A stretch of 64,000 bases of DNA from CAIWHR01 sp963726765 (lineage in GTDB: Bacteria; Pseudomonadota; Gammaproteobacteria; Burkholderiales; Casimicrobiaceae). This document shows, one piece after another, positions 36,048-46,039 of the stretch. Position 1 is the stretch's first letter. The number at the start of each line of letters is the position of its first letter. Under the pieces are notes generated by a model. It did no database searches and had not been told where the DNA came from. It saw only the letters and a program-made list of their open reading frames with translations. Made by a program: the position numbers and the translations under genes. The DNA is taken from NCBI GenBank assembly GCA_963726765.1, contig CAVSDH010000006.1, positions 372,001-436,000 of the forward strand. Reading direction: 5' to 3'.

Positions 36048-38204
36048 ATGTCGCCCACGCCGAATGGCATGAGCCCGGCAAAGGGTCCTTCTCCCGCCGG
36101 CGTGGGGCTCGTACCCGCTGCATACCGCTTTGTCGCGTCGGCGATCCTTGTCGCGGTCTGCGCATTCGTGCTCGCTTCGCTCGGGACCACGCCCGCCCAC
36201 GCCGCAGGCGAGGGCGAAACGGCGCGGCGCGCAGGCGATATCGAGGCTTACCTCCCCGCGTACCCCAAGCGGGCGCTCGTCGAGGTCGCGTTCGTCCTTC
36301 GCGCCGGCGTTTCGCCCTCCGATCGGCGGATCCTGCTGGCCCTGCAGGGACAGGCGCTGGTGCTGTCGGGGCGGATCGCGGAGGCCCAGGCCTTCTCCGA
36401 CCGGCTCGAGGGCGAGGCGCGCACGACGTCCGACCCGCTCCTTCTCGCGACGGCATTGCTCGTGCGAAGCGCGGTGCAGTCCGCGATCGGCGACGCCGCC
36501 ACGGCGGACGGGTTCGCGCGGCAGGCACAGGCGCTTCTCCCGGATGCCGACAATCCGTTCCTGACGCATTGGGCGCTGATGGCGATCGGAACGACCGCCC
36601 GGGCGCGCGGGCGCCGGGATGAAGCCATGGCCAGCCTCCACGAGGCCCTTGCGCTGGCCGAACGCATGGACAACCCGTACCGGCGCTCGAGCGCCCTGTA
36701 CCAACTTTCGGTGTTGCACCGCGACATGAAACATGGCGACCATGCGCTCCAGGCGAGCCTCGAGTCCTGGAAGTTCGCGGAGGCCGCCGACAGCGTGTAC
36801 GCGATGGTGAATGCGCGAATGGCGGAATCGGCGGCCCTCGAGCTGCTCGATCGCCCCGATCGGGAGCTGGAGTCGATGCAGGAGGCGCTCGCGATCGCAC
36901 ACAAGGGGCAATCGAAAGTCGCCGAGTCGCGCGCGCTCGTCAACCTCTCCGACATCCAGCTGCGCCGGCATCGGTACGCTCTGGCGCTCGAAACGGCACG
37001 CCGGTCGCTCGAGCTCGCAACCGAGCTGGACGATCCGGGCATCGCATCGACCAGCAAGGCCAACATGGGGTTCGCGCTGTTCGGGCTGGGCCGCGTGCCG
37101 GAGGGCAAGCGACTCACCGACGAGGCCCTCGCCGGATACGAACGCACGGGCGCCACGTCCGAAATCGCGGGCCTGCTCGGCGAATACAGCCAGTATCTCG
37201 AGAAGGCCGGTGACTACAAAGGCGCGCTTGCGCTCTTCCACCGCGAGCGCAAGCTGAACGACGACATCGCGCTCGCCGCCCACGAGCGCACGGTGCTCGA
37301 GCTGCAGGAGAAATACGAATCGGACAAACGCCGGCGCGAAATCGAGCTGCTCAATCGCGAGAACGACGTCAAGACGGCGGAGCTTCGGACCGGGACACTG
37401 CAGCAGCGGGCGTGGTGGATGCTCGCCAGCGTGTTCGGGCTGTCGTTCGTCATCGTTACCCTCCTCTACCGGAAGCTGCAGGCGACGAACCGGCTGCTGG
37501 GCGAAAAGAACCGCGAGCTCTCCTACCAGAGCAGCCGCGATCCGCTGACCGCACTGTACAACCGGCGTTACTTCCAGGATTTCATCGACGACGCCGGCGA
37601 ACGGGACGAGCGCCGCAGCGCGGACGGCAAGTCGATCGAGGCGCTGCTGCTGATCGACCTCGACAATTTCAAGGAAGTCAACGATCGCCACGGACACGCC
37701 GCCGGCGACGCGGTCCTCGTGACCGTCGCGCAGCGGCTGCGCGACGCGCTGCGCGAAACCGACATGATCGTGCGCTGGGGCGGCGAGGAATTCCTCGTGT
37801 TCGTCGCGGCGACGCAGCCGGGAACGCTCGACGAAATCGCGCTGCGCATCATGCGCGCGATCTCGGACGAGCCTTTCGTGCTCCAGCAGACGCCGATATC
37901 GCTCACTGCGTCCATCGGCTTCGTGCCGATGCCGTTGCCGCCGCGCGAGGACCCGCTGCCGTGGGAGCGCGCGATAGGGATCGCGGACATGGCGCTCTAT
38001 CTCGCGAAGGTCCACGGCCGCAATCGCGCCTATGGCGTTCGCCGGCTGGTCAACGGCGACGACGAGACGATCGCCGCCGTCGAGCGCGATCTGCAGGCCG
38101 CTTGGCGCAACCGACTGGTCGACATCCACATGATTTCGGGCGCCGACCGCGGGGCGGCGGGGACGCCGGACGAGCCCGCGATCGCGGCGGTCATGGGGCG
38201 CTGA
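36048..38204 (+). CDS. Membrane-bound diguanylate cyclase with extracytoplasmic TPR domain
   Basis: About 718 residues: a signal or anchor segment near 25-52 ending HAHAA-like (THAHAA region reads PAHAA), tetratricopeptide-type helical repeats over about 60-400, a coiled segment, a transmembrane helix near 456-476, then a GGDEF domain. The active site is WGGEEF (about 576-581), and an inhibitory-site motif RETD lies five residues upstream, so cyclic-di-GMP synthesis with product inhibition is expected. The TPR sensor would lie in the periplasm. Starts at 35985, 36021 and 36048 are all possible. No partner gene is adjacent. Confidence 0.85.
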   Translation: MSPTPNGMSPAKGPSPAGVGLVPAAYRFVASAILVAVCAFVLASLGTTPAHAAGEGETARRAGDIEAYLPAYPKRALVEVAFVLRAGVSPSDRRILLALQGQALVLSGRIAEAQAFSDRLEGEARTTSDPLLLATALLVRSAVQSAIGDAATADGFARQAQALLPDADNPFLTHWALMAIGTTARARGRRDEAMASLHEALALAERMDNPYRRSSALYQLSVLHRDMKHGDHALQASLESWKFAEAADSVYAMVNARMAESAALELLDRPDRELESMQEALAIAHKGQSKVAESRALVNLSDIQLRRHRYALALETARRSLELATELDDPGIASTSKANMGFALFGLGRVPEGKRLTDEALAGYERTGATSEIAGLLGEYSQYLEKAGDYKGALALFHRERKLNDDIALAAHERTVLELQEKYESDKRRREIELLNRENDVKTAELRTGTLQQRAWWMLASVFGLSFVIVTLLYRKLQATNRLLGEKNRELSYQSSRDPLTALYNRRYFQDFIDDAGERDERRSADGKSIEALLLIDLDNFKEVNDRHGHAAGDAVLVTVAQRLRDALRETDMIVRWGGEEFLVFVAATQPGTLDEIALRIMRAISDEPFVLQQTPISLTASIGFVPMPLPPREDPLPWERAIGIADMALYLAKVHGRNRAYGVRRLVNGDDETIAAVERDLQAAWRNRLVDIHMISGADRGAAGTPDEPAIAAVMGR

Positions 38205-38322
38205 GGAACGGGCACCGGAAACGCGGGTTGGGCGGTTCACGGCGGCCGGTCCTGTCGCGCATGCCATGCTAATCTGCGGCTTCCACGGGATTCCGCCCCG
38301 AATGGCCGGCGTCCTGGTCGCC

Positions 38323-39252
<930 letters not shown>

Positions 39253-39262
39253 GAGAGGCGAG

Positions 39263-39628
39263 ATGATCGATCACACGGGTGTGGCGGTTTCAAACGCGGC
39301 TGCAAGCAAGGCGTTCTACCGGGCAGCGCTTGCACCTCTCGGCTACGCCCTGCTGATGGAGGCGGAACAATACGCCGGATTTGGCATCCATCCCAAGCCG
39401 GATTTCTGGATCGGACAGGGCACGCCGAACGCGCCGCCGGTTCACGTCGCCTTCCGCGCGGACTCGCGTGCGCAGGTCGATGCGTTCCACAAGGCGGCGA
39501 TCGCCGCGGGCGGCGCGGACAACGGAGCGCCGGGCCTGAGGCCGCACTACCATCCGAATTACTACGGTGCGTTCGTGCTGGATCCGGACGGGCACAACAT
39601 CGAGGCCGTGTGTCATGCGCCTGCATAG
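39263..39628 (+). CDS. VOC (glyoxalase/dioxygenase-fold) family protein
   Basis: A 121-residue single-domain VOC protein: IDHTGVAVSN at the start, FGIHPKPDFWIG in the middle, and YGAFVLDPDGHNIEAVCH at the end with the usual His/Glu metal-ligand positions. The substrate is unknown. It lies 10 bp after argF and overlaps the next gene by 14 nt. Confidence 0.88.
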   Translation: MIDHTGVAVSNAAASKAFYRAALAPLGYALLMEAEQYAGFGIHPKPDFWIGQGTPNAPPVHVAFRADSRAQVDAFHKAAIAAGGADNGAPGLRPHYHPNYYGAFVLDPDGHNIEAVCHAPA

Positions 39629-40586
39629 ATTGATCACGTTGATGGCGGCGATGCCGCTCGCCGCCGTCACGTCGACGGCACTTGCCCAGACCTGGCCCGA
39701 CAAGCCCGTCAAGTTCATCGTTTCGGCGGGCCCGGGAAGCTCGTTGGACACGCTCGCGCGGGTGATCGGCGACAAGTTGAAGGACCGACTCGGCCAGAGC
39801 GTCGTCGTCGAGAACAAGCCCGCCGCCGGCGGTACCGTCGCCACCGCGGAAGTGGCGAAGGCCGCACCCGACGGCTACACGATGCTTCTCGGCTTCAACG
39901 GACCGTTGGCCTTCGGGCCGTTGTTGCAGAAGCTGACCTACGACGTGCAGAAGGATCTGTCGCCGGTGATCATCACGTCGAGCCAGCCGAACGTGCTCGC
40001 CGTGAACGCACAACTGCCCGTGAAGTCATTGCAGGAACTCGTGAGCTATGCGAAGGCCAATCCGGACAAGCTCGCCTACGCTTCGGTCGGCAACGGCAGC
40101 TCGTCCCATCTCAACATGGAGCTCCTGAAGTCCGTGGCCGGCTTCGGCGCGCTGCACGTGCCTTTCAACGGCTCGCCGCCCGCGGTTACGGCAACGATCC
40201 AGGGCGAGACGCAGATGATGTTCGCCGTGATGCAGCCGCTGCAGCCGCAGATCCAGGCCGGCAAGCTCCGCGCGATCGCGGTGACGACGGCAAAGCGCTT
40301 TCCGTTGCTGCCGGAACTGCCGACGATCGCGGAGTCGGGCTACCCCGGATTCGAGGCGCTCGCCTGGAACGGCATCATGGTGCCCGCCGGAACTCCAGCA
40401 CCCGTGATCGCGAAGCTCAACGCCGAAATCAACGCGATCCTCAAGCAACCCGACGTCGTGGCGAAGATGAACGCCGCGGGCTTCGATCTGATCGGCGGCA
40501 CGCCGGAGGACCTCGGCAACCTGATCCGGCGCGAGACGACGACCTGGGCTCCCGTGATCCGGAAGCTGGGCCTCAAGGTGGATTAG
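39615..40586 (+). CDS. Bug-family (TctC-like) periplasmic solute-binding protein
   Basis: A 323-residue tripartite tricarboxylate-type binding protein with a signal peptide ending ALAQ, then WPDKPVKFIVSAGPGSSLDTLAR, NKPAAGG and ASVGNGSSSHL. Such proteins usually bind small carboxylates. No tctA/tctB membrane genes are adjacent, so it is an orphan like most Bug proteins of the Burkholderiales. Confidence 0.92.
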   Translation: MRLHRLITLMAAMPLAAVTSTALAQTWPDKPVKFIVSAGPGSSLDTLARVIGDKLKDRLGQSVVVENKPAAGGTVATAEVAKAAPDGYTMLLGFNGPLAFGPLLQKLTYDVQKDLSPVIITSSQPNVLAVNAQLPVKSLQELVSYAKANPDKLAYASVGNGSSSHLNMELLKSVAGFGALHVPFNGSPPAVTATIQGETQMMFAVMQPLQPQIQAGKLRAIAVTTAKRFPLLPELPTIAESGYPGFEALAWNGIMVPAGTPAPVIAKLNAEINAILKQPDVVAKMNAAGFDLIGGTPEDLGNLIRRETTTWAPVIRKLGLKVD

Positions 40587-40631
40587 CGGTCCGCCGGGAA
40601 GCAGGGGGAACGCGCGAACGGCGAGCAGAGG

Positions 40632-40649
40632 CCCCAAGCGTGCTTGGGG
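40632..40649. terminator. Hairpin between the convergent binding-protein and argG genes
   Basis: Perfect stem CCCCAAGC/GCTTGGGG around two bases, in the 146-bp gap between convergent genes. There is no T run on either side, so termination is only suggested. Confidence 0.4.
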
Positions 40650-40732
40650 ATGCGAGCCATCGGGAGCGCGTTCGGAGGCCGACGACTCGACGTGCGAAAC
40701 CGGGAGTACCGCGCGGAGGCCGATGGGACTTG

Positions 40733-42076
40733 CTAGTCCGGCATCTCGTCGCCGTCCGTCAGCCGTGGCAGCGGTGACTCTCCGGACGGACGAAGGAGTC
40801 CGGTCTTCACGTAGGTCACGAGCTTTTCGCGTGTATCCGCGATGTCGAGATTGCGCATCGTGAGCTGGCCGATGCGGTCCTGCGGCGAGAACGACGACGC
40901 GCCCTTTTCCATCGTCAGACGTTCGGGTTTGTAGGTCAGGTTCGGGCTCGCGGTGTCGAGGAGCGAGTAGTCGTTGCCCCTGCGCAGCTCGAGCGTCACT
41001 TCGCCGGTGATCGCCCGCGCAACCCAGCGCTGTGCCGTTTCGCGGAGCATCATCGCCTGCGGATCGAACCAGCGCCCCTGGTAGAGGAGGCGCCCGAGAC
41101 GGCGACCGCTGTCGCGGTACTGCTCGATCGTGTCCTCGTTGTGGATTCCGGTGACGAGACGCTCGTAGGCGATGTGCAGCAGCGCCATGCCCGGCGCCTC
41201 GTAGATTCCGCGGCTCTTCGCCTCGATGATCCGGTTCTCGATCTGGTCGCACATGCCGAGGCCATGACGTCCGCCGATCGCGTTCGCCTCCAGCAGCAGC
41301 GCGACGTCGTCCGGGAACCGGGCGCCGTTCAGCGCAACGGGACGGCCTTCCTCAAAGCGCACGGCCACGGTCTCGCGCCCGATGTCGACGTCGTCGCGCC
41401 AGTACGCGACGCCCATGATCGGCTCGACGATCCGGATTCCTTTGTCGAGGAATTCCAGGTCCTTCGCCTCATGCGTCGCACCGAGGAGATTCGAGTCGGT
41501 CGAGTACGCTTTTTCGACGCTCATGCGGTAGCCGAAGCCGGCGCGGTTCAGGTATTCCGACATCTCCTTGCGGCCGCCGAACGCCTCGATGAATGCCTGG
41601 TCGAGCCACGGCTTGTAGATGCGCAGGTCGGGATTGGCCAGCAATCCGTAGCGATAGAAACGCTCGATGTCGTTACCCTTGTACGTGCTGCCGTCACCCC
41701 AGATGTTGACGTCGTCCTCGCGCATCGCGACCACGAGCATCGTACCGGTGACGGCACGGCCGATCGGCGTGGTGTTGAAGTACGTGAGCCCTGCCGTTGA
41801 AATGTGAAACGCGCCCGCCTGCAGCGCCGCGATGCCTTCGGCGACGAGCGCTGCGCGGCAGTCGACGAGCCGCGCCGCTTCCGCGCCGTAAGAGAGTGCG
41901 CGCCGCGGAATGTCGTCGTAGTCGGGCTCGTCGGGTTGCCCGAGGTTCGCCGTGTAGGCGTATGGAACGGCGCCTTTCGCGCGCATCCAGTGCAGTGCGG
42001 CGCTCGTGTCGAGGCCGCCCGAAAAGGCGATTCCCACCTTCTGGCCAACGGGAAGGTCCTGCAGGATGTGCGACAT
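40733..42076 (-). CDS. argG: Argininosuccinate synthase (long form)
   Basis: Condenses citrulline and aspartate with ATP. The 447-residue product is of the E. coli long type, with the PP-loop AFSGGLDTSAALHWM, WGDGSTYKGNDIERFYRYG and the C-terminal KGASSFSPQDRIGQLTMRNLDI. Upstream, TAGAAT (42112-42117) could be the -10, overlapped by a direct repeat CTAATCG (42102-42108 and 42115-42121). Confidence 0.97.
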   Translation of the reverse strand: MSHILQDLPVGQKVGIAFSGGLDTSAALHWMRAKGAVPYAYTANLGQPDEPDYDDIPRRALSYGAEAARLVDCRAALVAEGIAALQAGAFHISTAGLTYFNTTPIGRAVTGTMLVVAMREDDVNIWGDGSTYKGNDIERFYRYGLLANPDLRIYKPWLDQAFIEAFGGRKEMSEYLNRAGFGYRMSVEKAYSTDSNLLGATHEAKDLEFLDKGIRIVEPIMGVAYWRDDVDIGRETVAVRFEEGRPVALNGARFPDDVALLLEANAIGGRHGLGMCDQIENRIIEAKSRGIYEAPGMALLHIAYERLVTGIHNEDTIEQYRDSGRRLGRLLYQGRWFDPQAMMLRETAQRWVARAITGEVTLELRRGNDYSLLDTASPNLTYKPERLTMEKGASSFSPQDRIGQLTMRNLDIADTREKLVTYVKTGLLRPSGESPLPRLTDGDEMPD

Positions 42077-42208
42077 GAGCAGCGTCTTCGTGGTGTCGTG
42101 GCTAATCGGTTATTCTAATCGACGCCCGGCAGGTCGCGAGGCTGCGCCGGTCCCCCGCATGGAAAATGTCCGCGCGTCTTCGGGAGCGCGGTGAAGGAAG
42201 GCAGGTCG

Positions 42209-42877
42209 ATGGGTCAATCCCGCGTCCACCGCTACACCGCCGCGCACGCGATCGTCACCTGGGACGAGGGTGTCTGCCGCCACGCCGCGGAATGCGTGCG
42301 CGGGTTGCCGGAAGTGTTCAATCCGAAGGAGAGGCCGTGGATCGCGCCGCGCGAGGCGACTTTCGACGCACTCTCCATGACCATCGCGCGCTGCCCGAGC
42401 GGTGCGCTTGCGCTGCTCCACCCCGATGGTTCGCCGGCCATTGCGAGCGGCCCGGCGGACGTCACTGCCGCCTTTTCGGCGACCTTGGTCAAGGTACGGC
42501 CCGACGGACCGAATCTCATCACCGGTGATTTCGTCGTCGCCGGCCCCAGGACCGCGACGGGTGCGAAGGCGAGTGCTGCACTTTGCCGCTGCGGAATGTC
42601 TGCCGACAAGCCGTTCTGCGACGGCACGCACACGAAAGCGGGCTTTCGCGACCCCGGAATTCTGCCGGTTGATGCGGTGAAAGGTGCGCCTTGCCCGGGC
42701 AGGGTCCTGATCACGCCAACCCGGAACGGCCCGCTTGAATGCAAAGGCCCCTTGACCGTCCAGGGCGTGGATGGGCGAACGTCGACGAGCGAGGCGTCGT
42801 CGCTTTGCCGCTGCGGTCATTCACGAACGAAGCCGTTCTGCGACGGATCGCACGAACGCGTCGGCTTCAAGGGCTGA
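42209..42877 (+). CDS. CDGSH iron-sulfur protein with N-terminal ferredoxin-like domain
   Basis: A 222-residue protein of three parts: an N-terminal Cys-containing ferredoxin-like domain (CRHAAECVRGLPEVFN, later RCPSGAL), then two CDGSH [2Fe-2S] motifs, CRCGMSADKPFCDGTH and CRCGHSRTKPFCDGSH. Each would bind a cluster through three Cys and one His. The redox role is unknown. The ATG at 42209 follows an AGGCAG-like site; an upstream start would add six residues. It is divergent from argG and 11 bp before the DNA glycosylase. Confidence 0.88.
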   Translation: MGQSRVHRYTAAHAIVTWDEGVCRHAAECVRGLPEVFNPKERPWIAPREATFDALSMTIARCPSGALALLHPDGSPAIASGPADVTAAFSATLVKVRPDGPNLITGDFVVAGPRTATGAKASAALCRCGMSADKPFCDGTHTKAGFRDPGILPVDAVKGAPCPGRVLITPTRNGPLECKGPLTVQGVDGRTSTSEASSLCRCGHSRTKPFCDGSHERVGFKG

Positions 42878-42888
42878 CCGACCGCGCG

Positions 42889-43773
42889 ATGCCGGAGCTG
42901 CCCGACATCATGCTCTATCGTGACGCGCTCATGGCGCGGGTGACCGGCGACGCGATCGCTCGGCTGTCGATCGACAACCCGTTCGTGTTGCGCACGGCGC
43001 TCCCGCCGATCGCCGATGCGGCGGGCAAGCGCGTGCGCGATGTCCGCCGGATCGGCAAGCGCATCGTGCTCTGCCTCGACGCCGACCTGTTCCTCGTCTT
43101 CCATCTCATGGTTGCAGGCCGGCTGCGCTGGCTGACCCACGGCGAAAAACCGCCAAAGCGCATCACGCTTTCTCGACTCGAGTTTTCGGCCGGAACGCTG
43201 GCGTTCACCGAAGCCGGCACGAAACGCCGAGCATCACTTCATCTCGTTCAGGGCGAAGCCGCGCTCGCAGCGATGGATCCCGGCGGGCTCGAGGTGCTCA
43301 CGGCCGATCGGAATGCGTTCGCCGCGCGGCTGACGCAAGAAAACCACACCTTGAAGCGCGCGTTGACCGATCCGCGCCTTTACAGCGGCATAGGCAACGC
43401 GTATTCGGACGAAATCCTGCACCGCGCGAAGCTGTCGCCCCTTGCGCTCACGAGGAAGCTCGCCGACGACGACGTGTCCCGGCTGTTCGACGCCACACGC
43501 GCCGTGCTGACCGAATGGATCGAGCGCCTGCGCAGCGAGGCCGGCGAGGCGTTCCCGGGCAACGTCACGGCGTTCAGGCCCGAAATGGCCGTGCACGGAA
43601 AGTTCGGCAGGCCGTGCCCGGTGTGCGGCACGGCAGTCCAGCGGATCGTGTACGCCGAAACGGAATGCAACTACTGCGCTCGTTGCCAGACCGGCGGGAA
43701 GCTTCTCGCCGACAGGTCATTGTCCCGCCTGCTCAAGGCCAGCTGGCCCAGATCGATCGACGATACCGCCTAG
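42889..43773 (+). CDS. Fpg/Nei-family DNA glycosylase
   Basis: Base-excision repair glycosylase with AP lyase activity. The 294-residue product begins MPELPD, giving the catalytic Pro2-Glu3. The H2TH region includes NAYSDEILHRAKLSP, and a C-terminal zinc finger CPVCG...CNYCARCQTGGKLL is present. The finger and the central region differ from canonical MutM, so I leave the substrate open. Confidence 0.9.
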   Translation: MPELPDIMLYRDALMARVTGDAIARLSIDNPFVLRTALPPIADAAGKRVRDVRRIGKRIVLCLDADLFLVFHLMVAGRLRWLTHGEKPPKRITLSRLEFSAGTLAFTEAGTKRRASLHLVQGEAALAAMDPGGLEVLTADRNAFAARLTQENHTLKRALTDPRLYSGIGNAYSDEILHRAKLSPLALTRKLADDDVSRLFDATRAVLTEWIERLRSEAGEAFPGNVTAFRPEMAVHGKFGRPCPVCGTAVQRIVYAETECNYCARCQTGGKLLADRSLSRLLKASWPRSIDDTA

Positions 43774-43859
43774 CATCGGTGCCGGCGACAGGCGAACCGT
43801 TCCGCGCTGCCGCGGTTGCCTGTAGACTTTCGGCGATCCGAGCCAACTTCACAACGCCC

Positions 43860-44345
43860 ATGCCCTCGTTCGACATCATCTCCGAAGTCAATCAGGTCGA
43901 GGTCCGCAACGCTCTCGACCAGGCGAACAAAGAACTGTCGACGCGCTTCGATTTCAAGGGCTCGGACGCCCGCGCCGAGCTCGCGGACAAGACGCTCACG
44001 CTTTTCGCGGACGACGAGTTCAAGCTGAAGCAGGTGACCGACATCGTCGTCGGCAAGCTGACCAAGCGCGGCGTCGACATCCGCGCGCTCAAGTACGGCA
44101 CCATCGAGAAGGTGTCCGGCAACAAGGTCAAGCAGACGGTGACGATCCGGGTCGGTGTCGAGCAGGAGCTCGCCAAGAAGATCGTCAAACTCGTCAAGGA
44201 CAGCAAGATGAAGGTGCAGGCGAGCATCCAGGGCGACACGGTTCGCGTTTCCGGTGCGAAACGCGACGATCTGCAGGCGACGATCGCGCTCGTGAAGAAG
44301 TCGATCACCGATTTCCCACTGCAATACGACAATTTCCGCGACTGA
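43860..44345 (+). CDS. yajQ: YajQ family nucleotide-binding protein
   Basis: A 161-residue protein of the UPF0234/YajQ family (MPSFDIISEVNQVEVRNA, STRFDFKGSDA, PLQYDNFRD at the end). In Xanthomonas a relative binds cyclic-di-GMP, so a link to c-di-GMP signalling is possible. It has no operon partner of clear function. Confidence 0.96.
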   Translation: MPSFDIISEVNQVEVRNALDQANKELSTRFDFKGSDARAELADKTLTLFADDEFKLKQVTDIVVGKLTKRGVDIRALKYGTIEKVSGNKVKQTVTIRVGVEQELAKKIVKLVKDSKMKVQASIQGDTVRVSGAKRDDLQATIALVKKSITDFPLQYDNFRD

Positions 44346-44348
44346 CGC

Positions 44349-44900
44349 TTGGCCCTGCCCGAGCGCATCACCGCGCTTCCCGTCGTGCTGCGGACCTTTG
44401 TTGCCGCCGATGCGGCCTGCGTCGAAAAATTCTGCGGCGATCCCGCGGTGGCGCTGGTCACCGCGGCGATACCACACCCTTACCCACCCGGCGCCGCAGC
44501 GGATTGGATCGCGGCGCAAGCCGATGCGCGCGAGGCCGGCGCGGCATGGACGTACGCGATCACCCATGCCGACGATGCGACGCTGATCGGCGCCGTCGAC
44601 TTGCGTGCCGGAGCGAGCGCCGAGGGCAACCTCGGCTACTGGATCGGCCGGCCGTACTGGGGACGAGGCTACGCCACCCTGGCGGTGCGGGCGCTGATCG
44701 CGATGGCGTTCGTCGGTCTCGACACCGAGGCACTTTCGGCCCTGCACCTCGCGCGCAACCCGGCGTCCGGACGTGTGCTGGAAAAGTGCGGGCTGACCCT
44801 CGAGCGGCACACGCGCAGGCCGCATCGCGGGCATACGGCGGAAGAATTCTGCCTATGGACGATCACCCGCGAGCGGTGGTCGGCATTGCGCGGCGGGTGA
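44349..44900 (+). CDS. GNAT N-acetyltransferase (RimJ/RimL type)
   Basis: A 183-residue acetyltransferase with the acetyl-CoA motif GRPYWGRGYATLAVRALI and the following NPASGRVLEKCGL. It starts at a TTG 3 bp after yajQ and overlaps the next acetyltransferase by one base. The substrate is unknown. Confidence 0.85.
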   Translation: MALPERITALPVVLRTFVAADAACVEKFCGDPAVALVTAAIPHPYPPGAAADWIAAQADAREAGAAWTYAITHADDATLIGAVDLRAGASAEGNLGYWIGRPYWGRGYATLAVRALIAMAFVGLDTEALSALHLARNPASGRVLEKCGLTLERHTRRPHRGHTAEEFCLWTITRERWSALRGG

Positions 44901-45448
44901 TGAGAGCCCCTCTGCTCTACGTCGGCGGCAAGATCGCGACATCGAGGCTGTCGCTGGAACCGCTCACACCGGCGCACGCGGATTTGATGTACGACGGGTT
45001 CGCCGATCCCTCTCTCTACGCGTGGGTCAACGCCGACCCGCCCGGGGACGTCGACGAGCTACGCAGCCGCTTTGCGCGGATCGCGGAGCCCTATGCTCCG
45101 GACGGCGCGCTGTGGCTCAACTGGGCGTTGCGCCTGACCGACGGCGGCGCGTATGCCGGCGTCATCGAGGCAACGGTGCGCCCCGACCGAATCGTGTTTC
45201 TCGCCTATTACGTGTTCACCGCGCATGCCCGCCGCGGTCTCGCCCGCGAGGCATGCGCAGCGGTGATCGAGCATCTGTGGCGAGCCTACGACGCGGCCGA
45301 AATTCGCGCCGACACCGATTTCCGCAACGTGCCGTCGCGCTGCCTCGTCGAGTCGCTGGGCTTCGTGCGCCGGACGCGCCACATCGTCACCACGCTCCGC
45401 GGCGCACCGTCGTTCGACTACCGCTATCGGCTGAAGCGGCCCGACTAG
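44900..45448 (+). CDS. GNAT N-acetyltransferase
   Basis: A 182-residue acetyltransferase domain protein (SRLSLEPLTPAHADLMYDGF, AHARRGLAREACAAVIEHL, NVPSRCLVESLGFVRR). The ATG overlaps the TGA of the preceding GNAT gene, so the pair is co-translated. The two proteins are only distantly similar. It converges on the DUF3501 gene with a 4-bp overlap. Confidence 0.87.
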   Translation: MRAPLLYVGGKIATSRLSLEPLTPAHADLMYDGFADPSLYAWVNADPPGDVDELRSRFARIAEPYAPDGALWLNWALRLTDGGAYAGVIEATVRPDRIVFLAYYVFTAHARRGLAREACAAVIEHLWRAYDAAEIRADTDFRNVPSRCLVESLGFVRRTRHIVTTLRGAPSFDYRYRLKRPD

Positions 45449-46029
45449 ACGAGGTCGGCGACGAGCGCCGTCCGTGTCGCCTGCGGCAGTTCCGGGATCG
45501 CGGCCTTGTAGGCGGGATGATCGATCCCCACGCCCAGACCGGCACCGCGCTTCAGCGCGTCGATTGCGGGGCGTTCGAGCTCGAAGCGCAGGAAATGCAC
45601 GGCGGAGGTCTTCTCGTCGTTTTCGCGGTCGAGATCCTCGTCGGCGATCGCGAACACCCGGTCGAACCCCGCGACCTCGATCCACGTGCGCCTTTCGATG
45701 CCTCGCAGCTTCGCCAGTGCGGCGCGGCGCTCTTCGACGTCCTCGTACTCGACCAGCATCGTCGCCTTGAAGTTCGTGCCGTCGGGCACCAGCGCGTCGT
45801 AGGCGTCGAGCTCGTCGCGAATGCCGGCCTCCTCGAACGTCTTCTCGATCCGCAGCATCTCCTGGACTTGGTAGCGGACCGTCTGCTCGTCCTCGAACAG
45901 GAGCGTGACGTGCTCGCCCACGTGGACCGTGCGCGCCTTCTTGTGCGCGAGCACGCGCGCGCGGATCGCGGGCCGCTCCCGCGCATACGCTTCGAGCGTC
46001 AGGAGTGATTCGCGGGGGACGCCGGCCAT
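45445..46029 (-). CDS. DUF3501 family protein
   Basis: A 194-residue acidic cytoplasmic protein. I recognise DUF3501 from the EMLRIEKTFEEAGIRDELDAY and DGTNFKATMLVEYEDVEERR regions. No function is assigned, but the family is usually found beside rubrerythrin and an HdrD/GlpC-type Fe-S protein, as here, which suggests a part in peroxide or iron metabolism. The ATG at 46029 has GAGGTGA upstream; a GTG at 46038 is possible. Last gene of the operon. Confidence 0.85.
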   Translation of the reverse strand: MAGVPRESLLTLEAYARERPAIRARVLAHKKARTVHVGEHVTLLFEDEQTVRYQVQEMLRIEKTFEEAGIRDELDAYDALVPDGTNFKATMLVEYEDVEERRAALAKLRGIERRTWIEVAGFDRVFAIADEDLDRENDEKTSAVHFLRFELERPAIDALKRGAGLGVGIDHPAYKAAIPELPQATRTALVADLV

Positions 46030-46039
46030 CGTCGTCACC

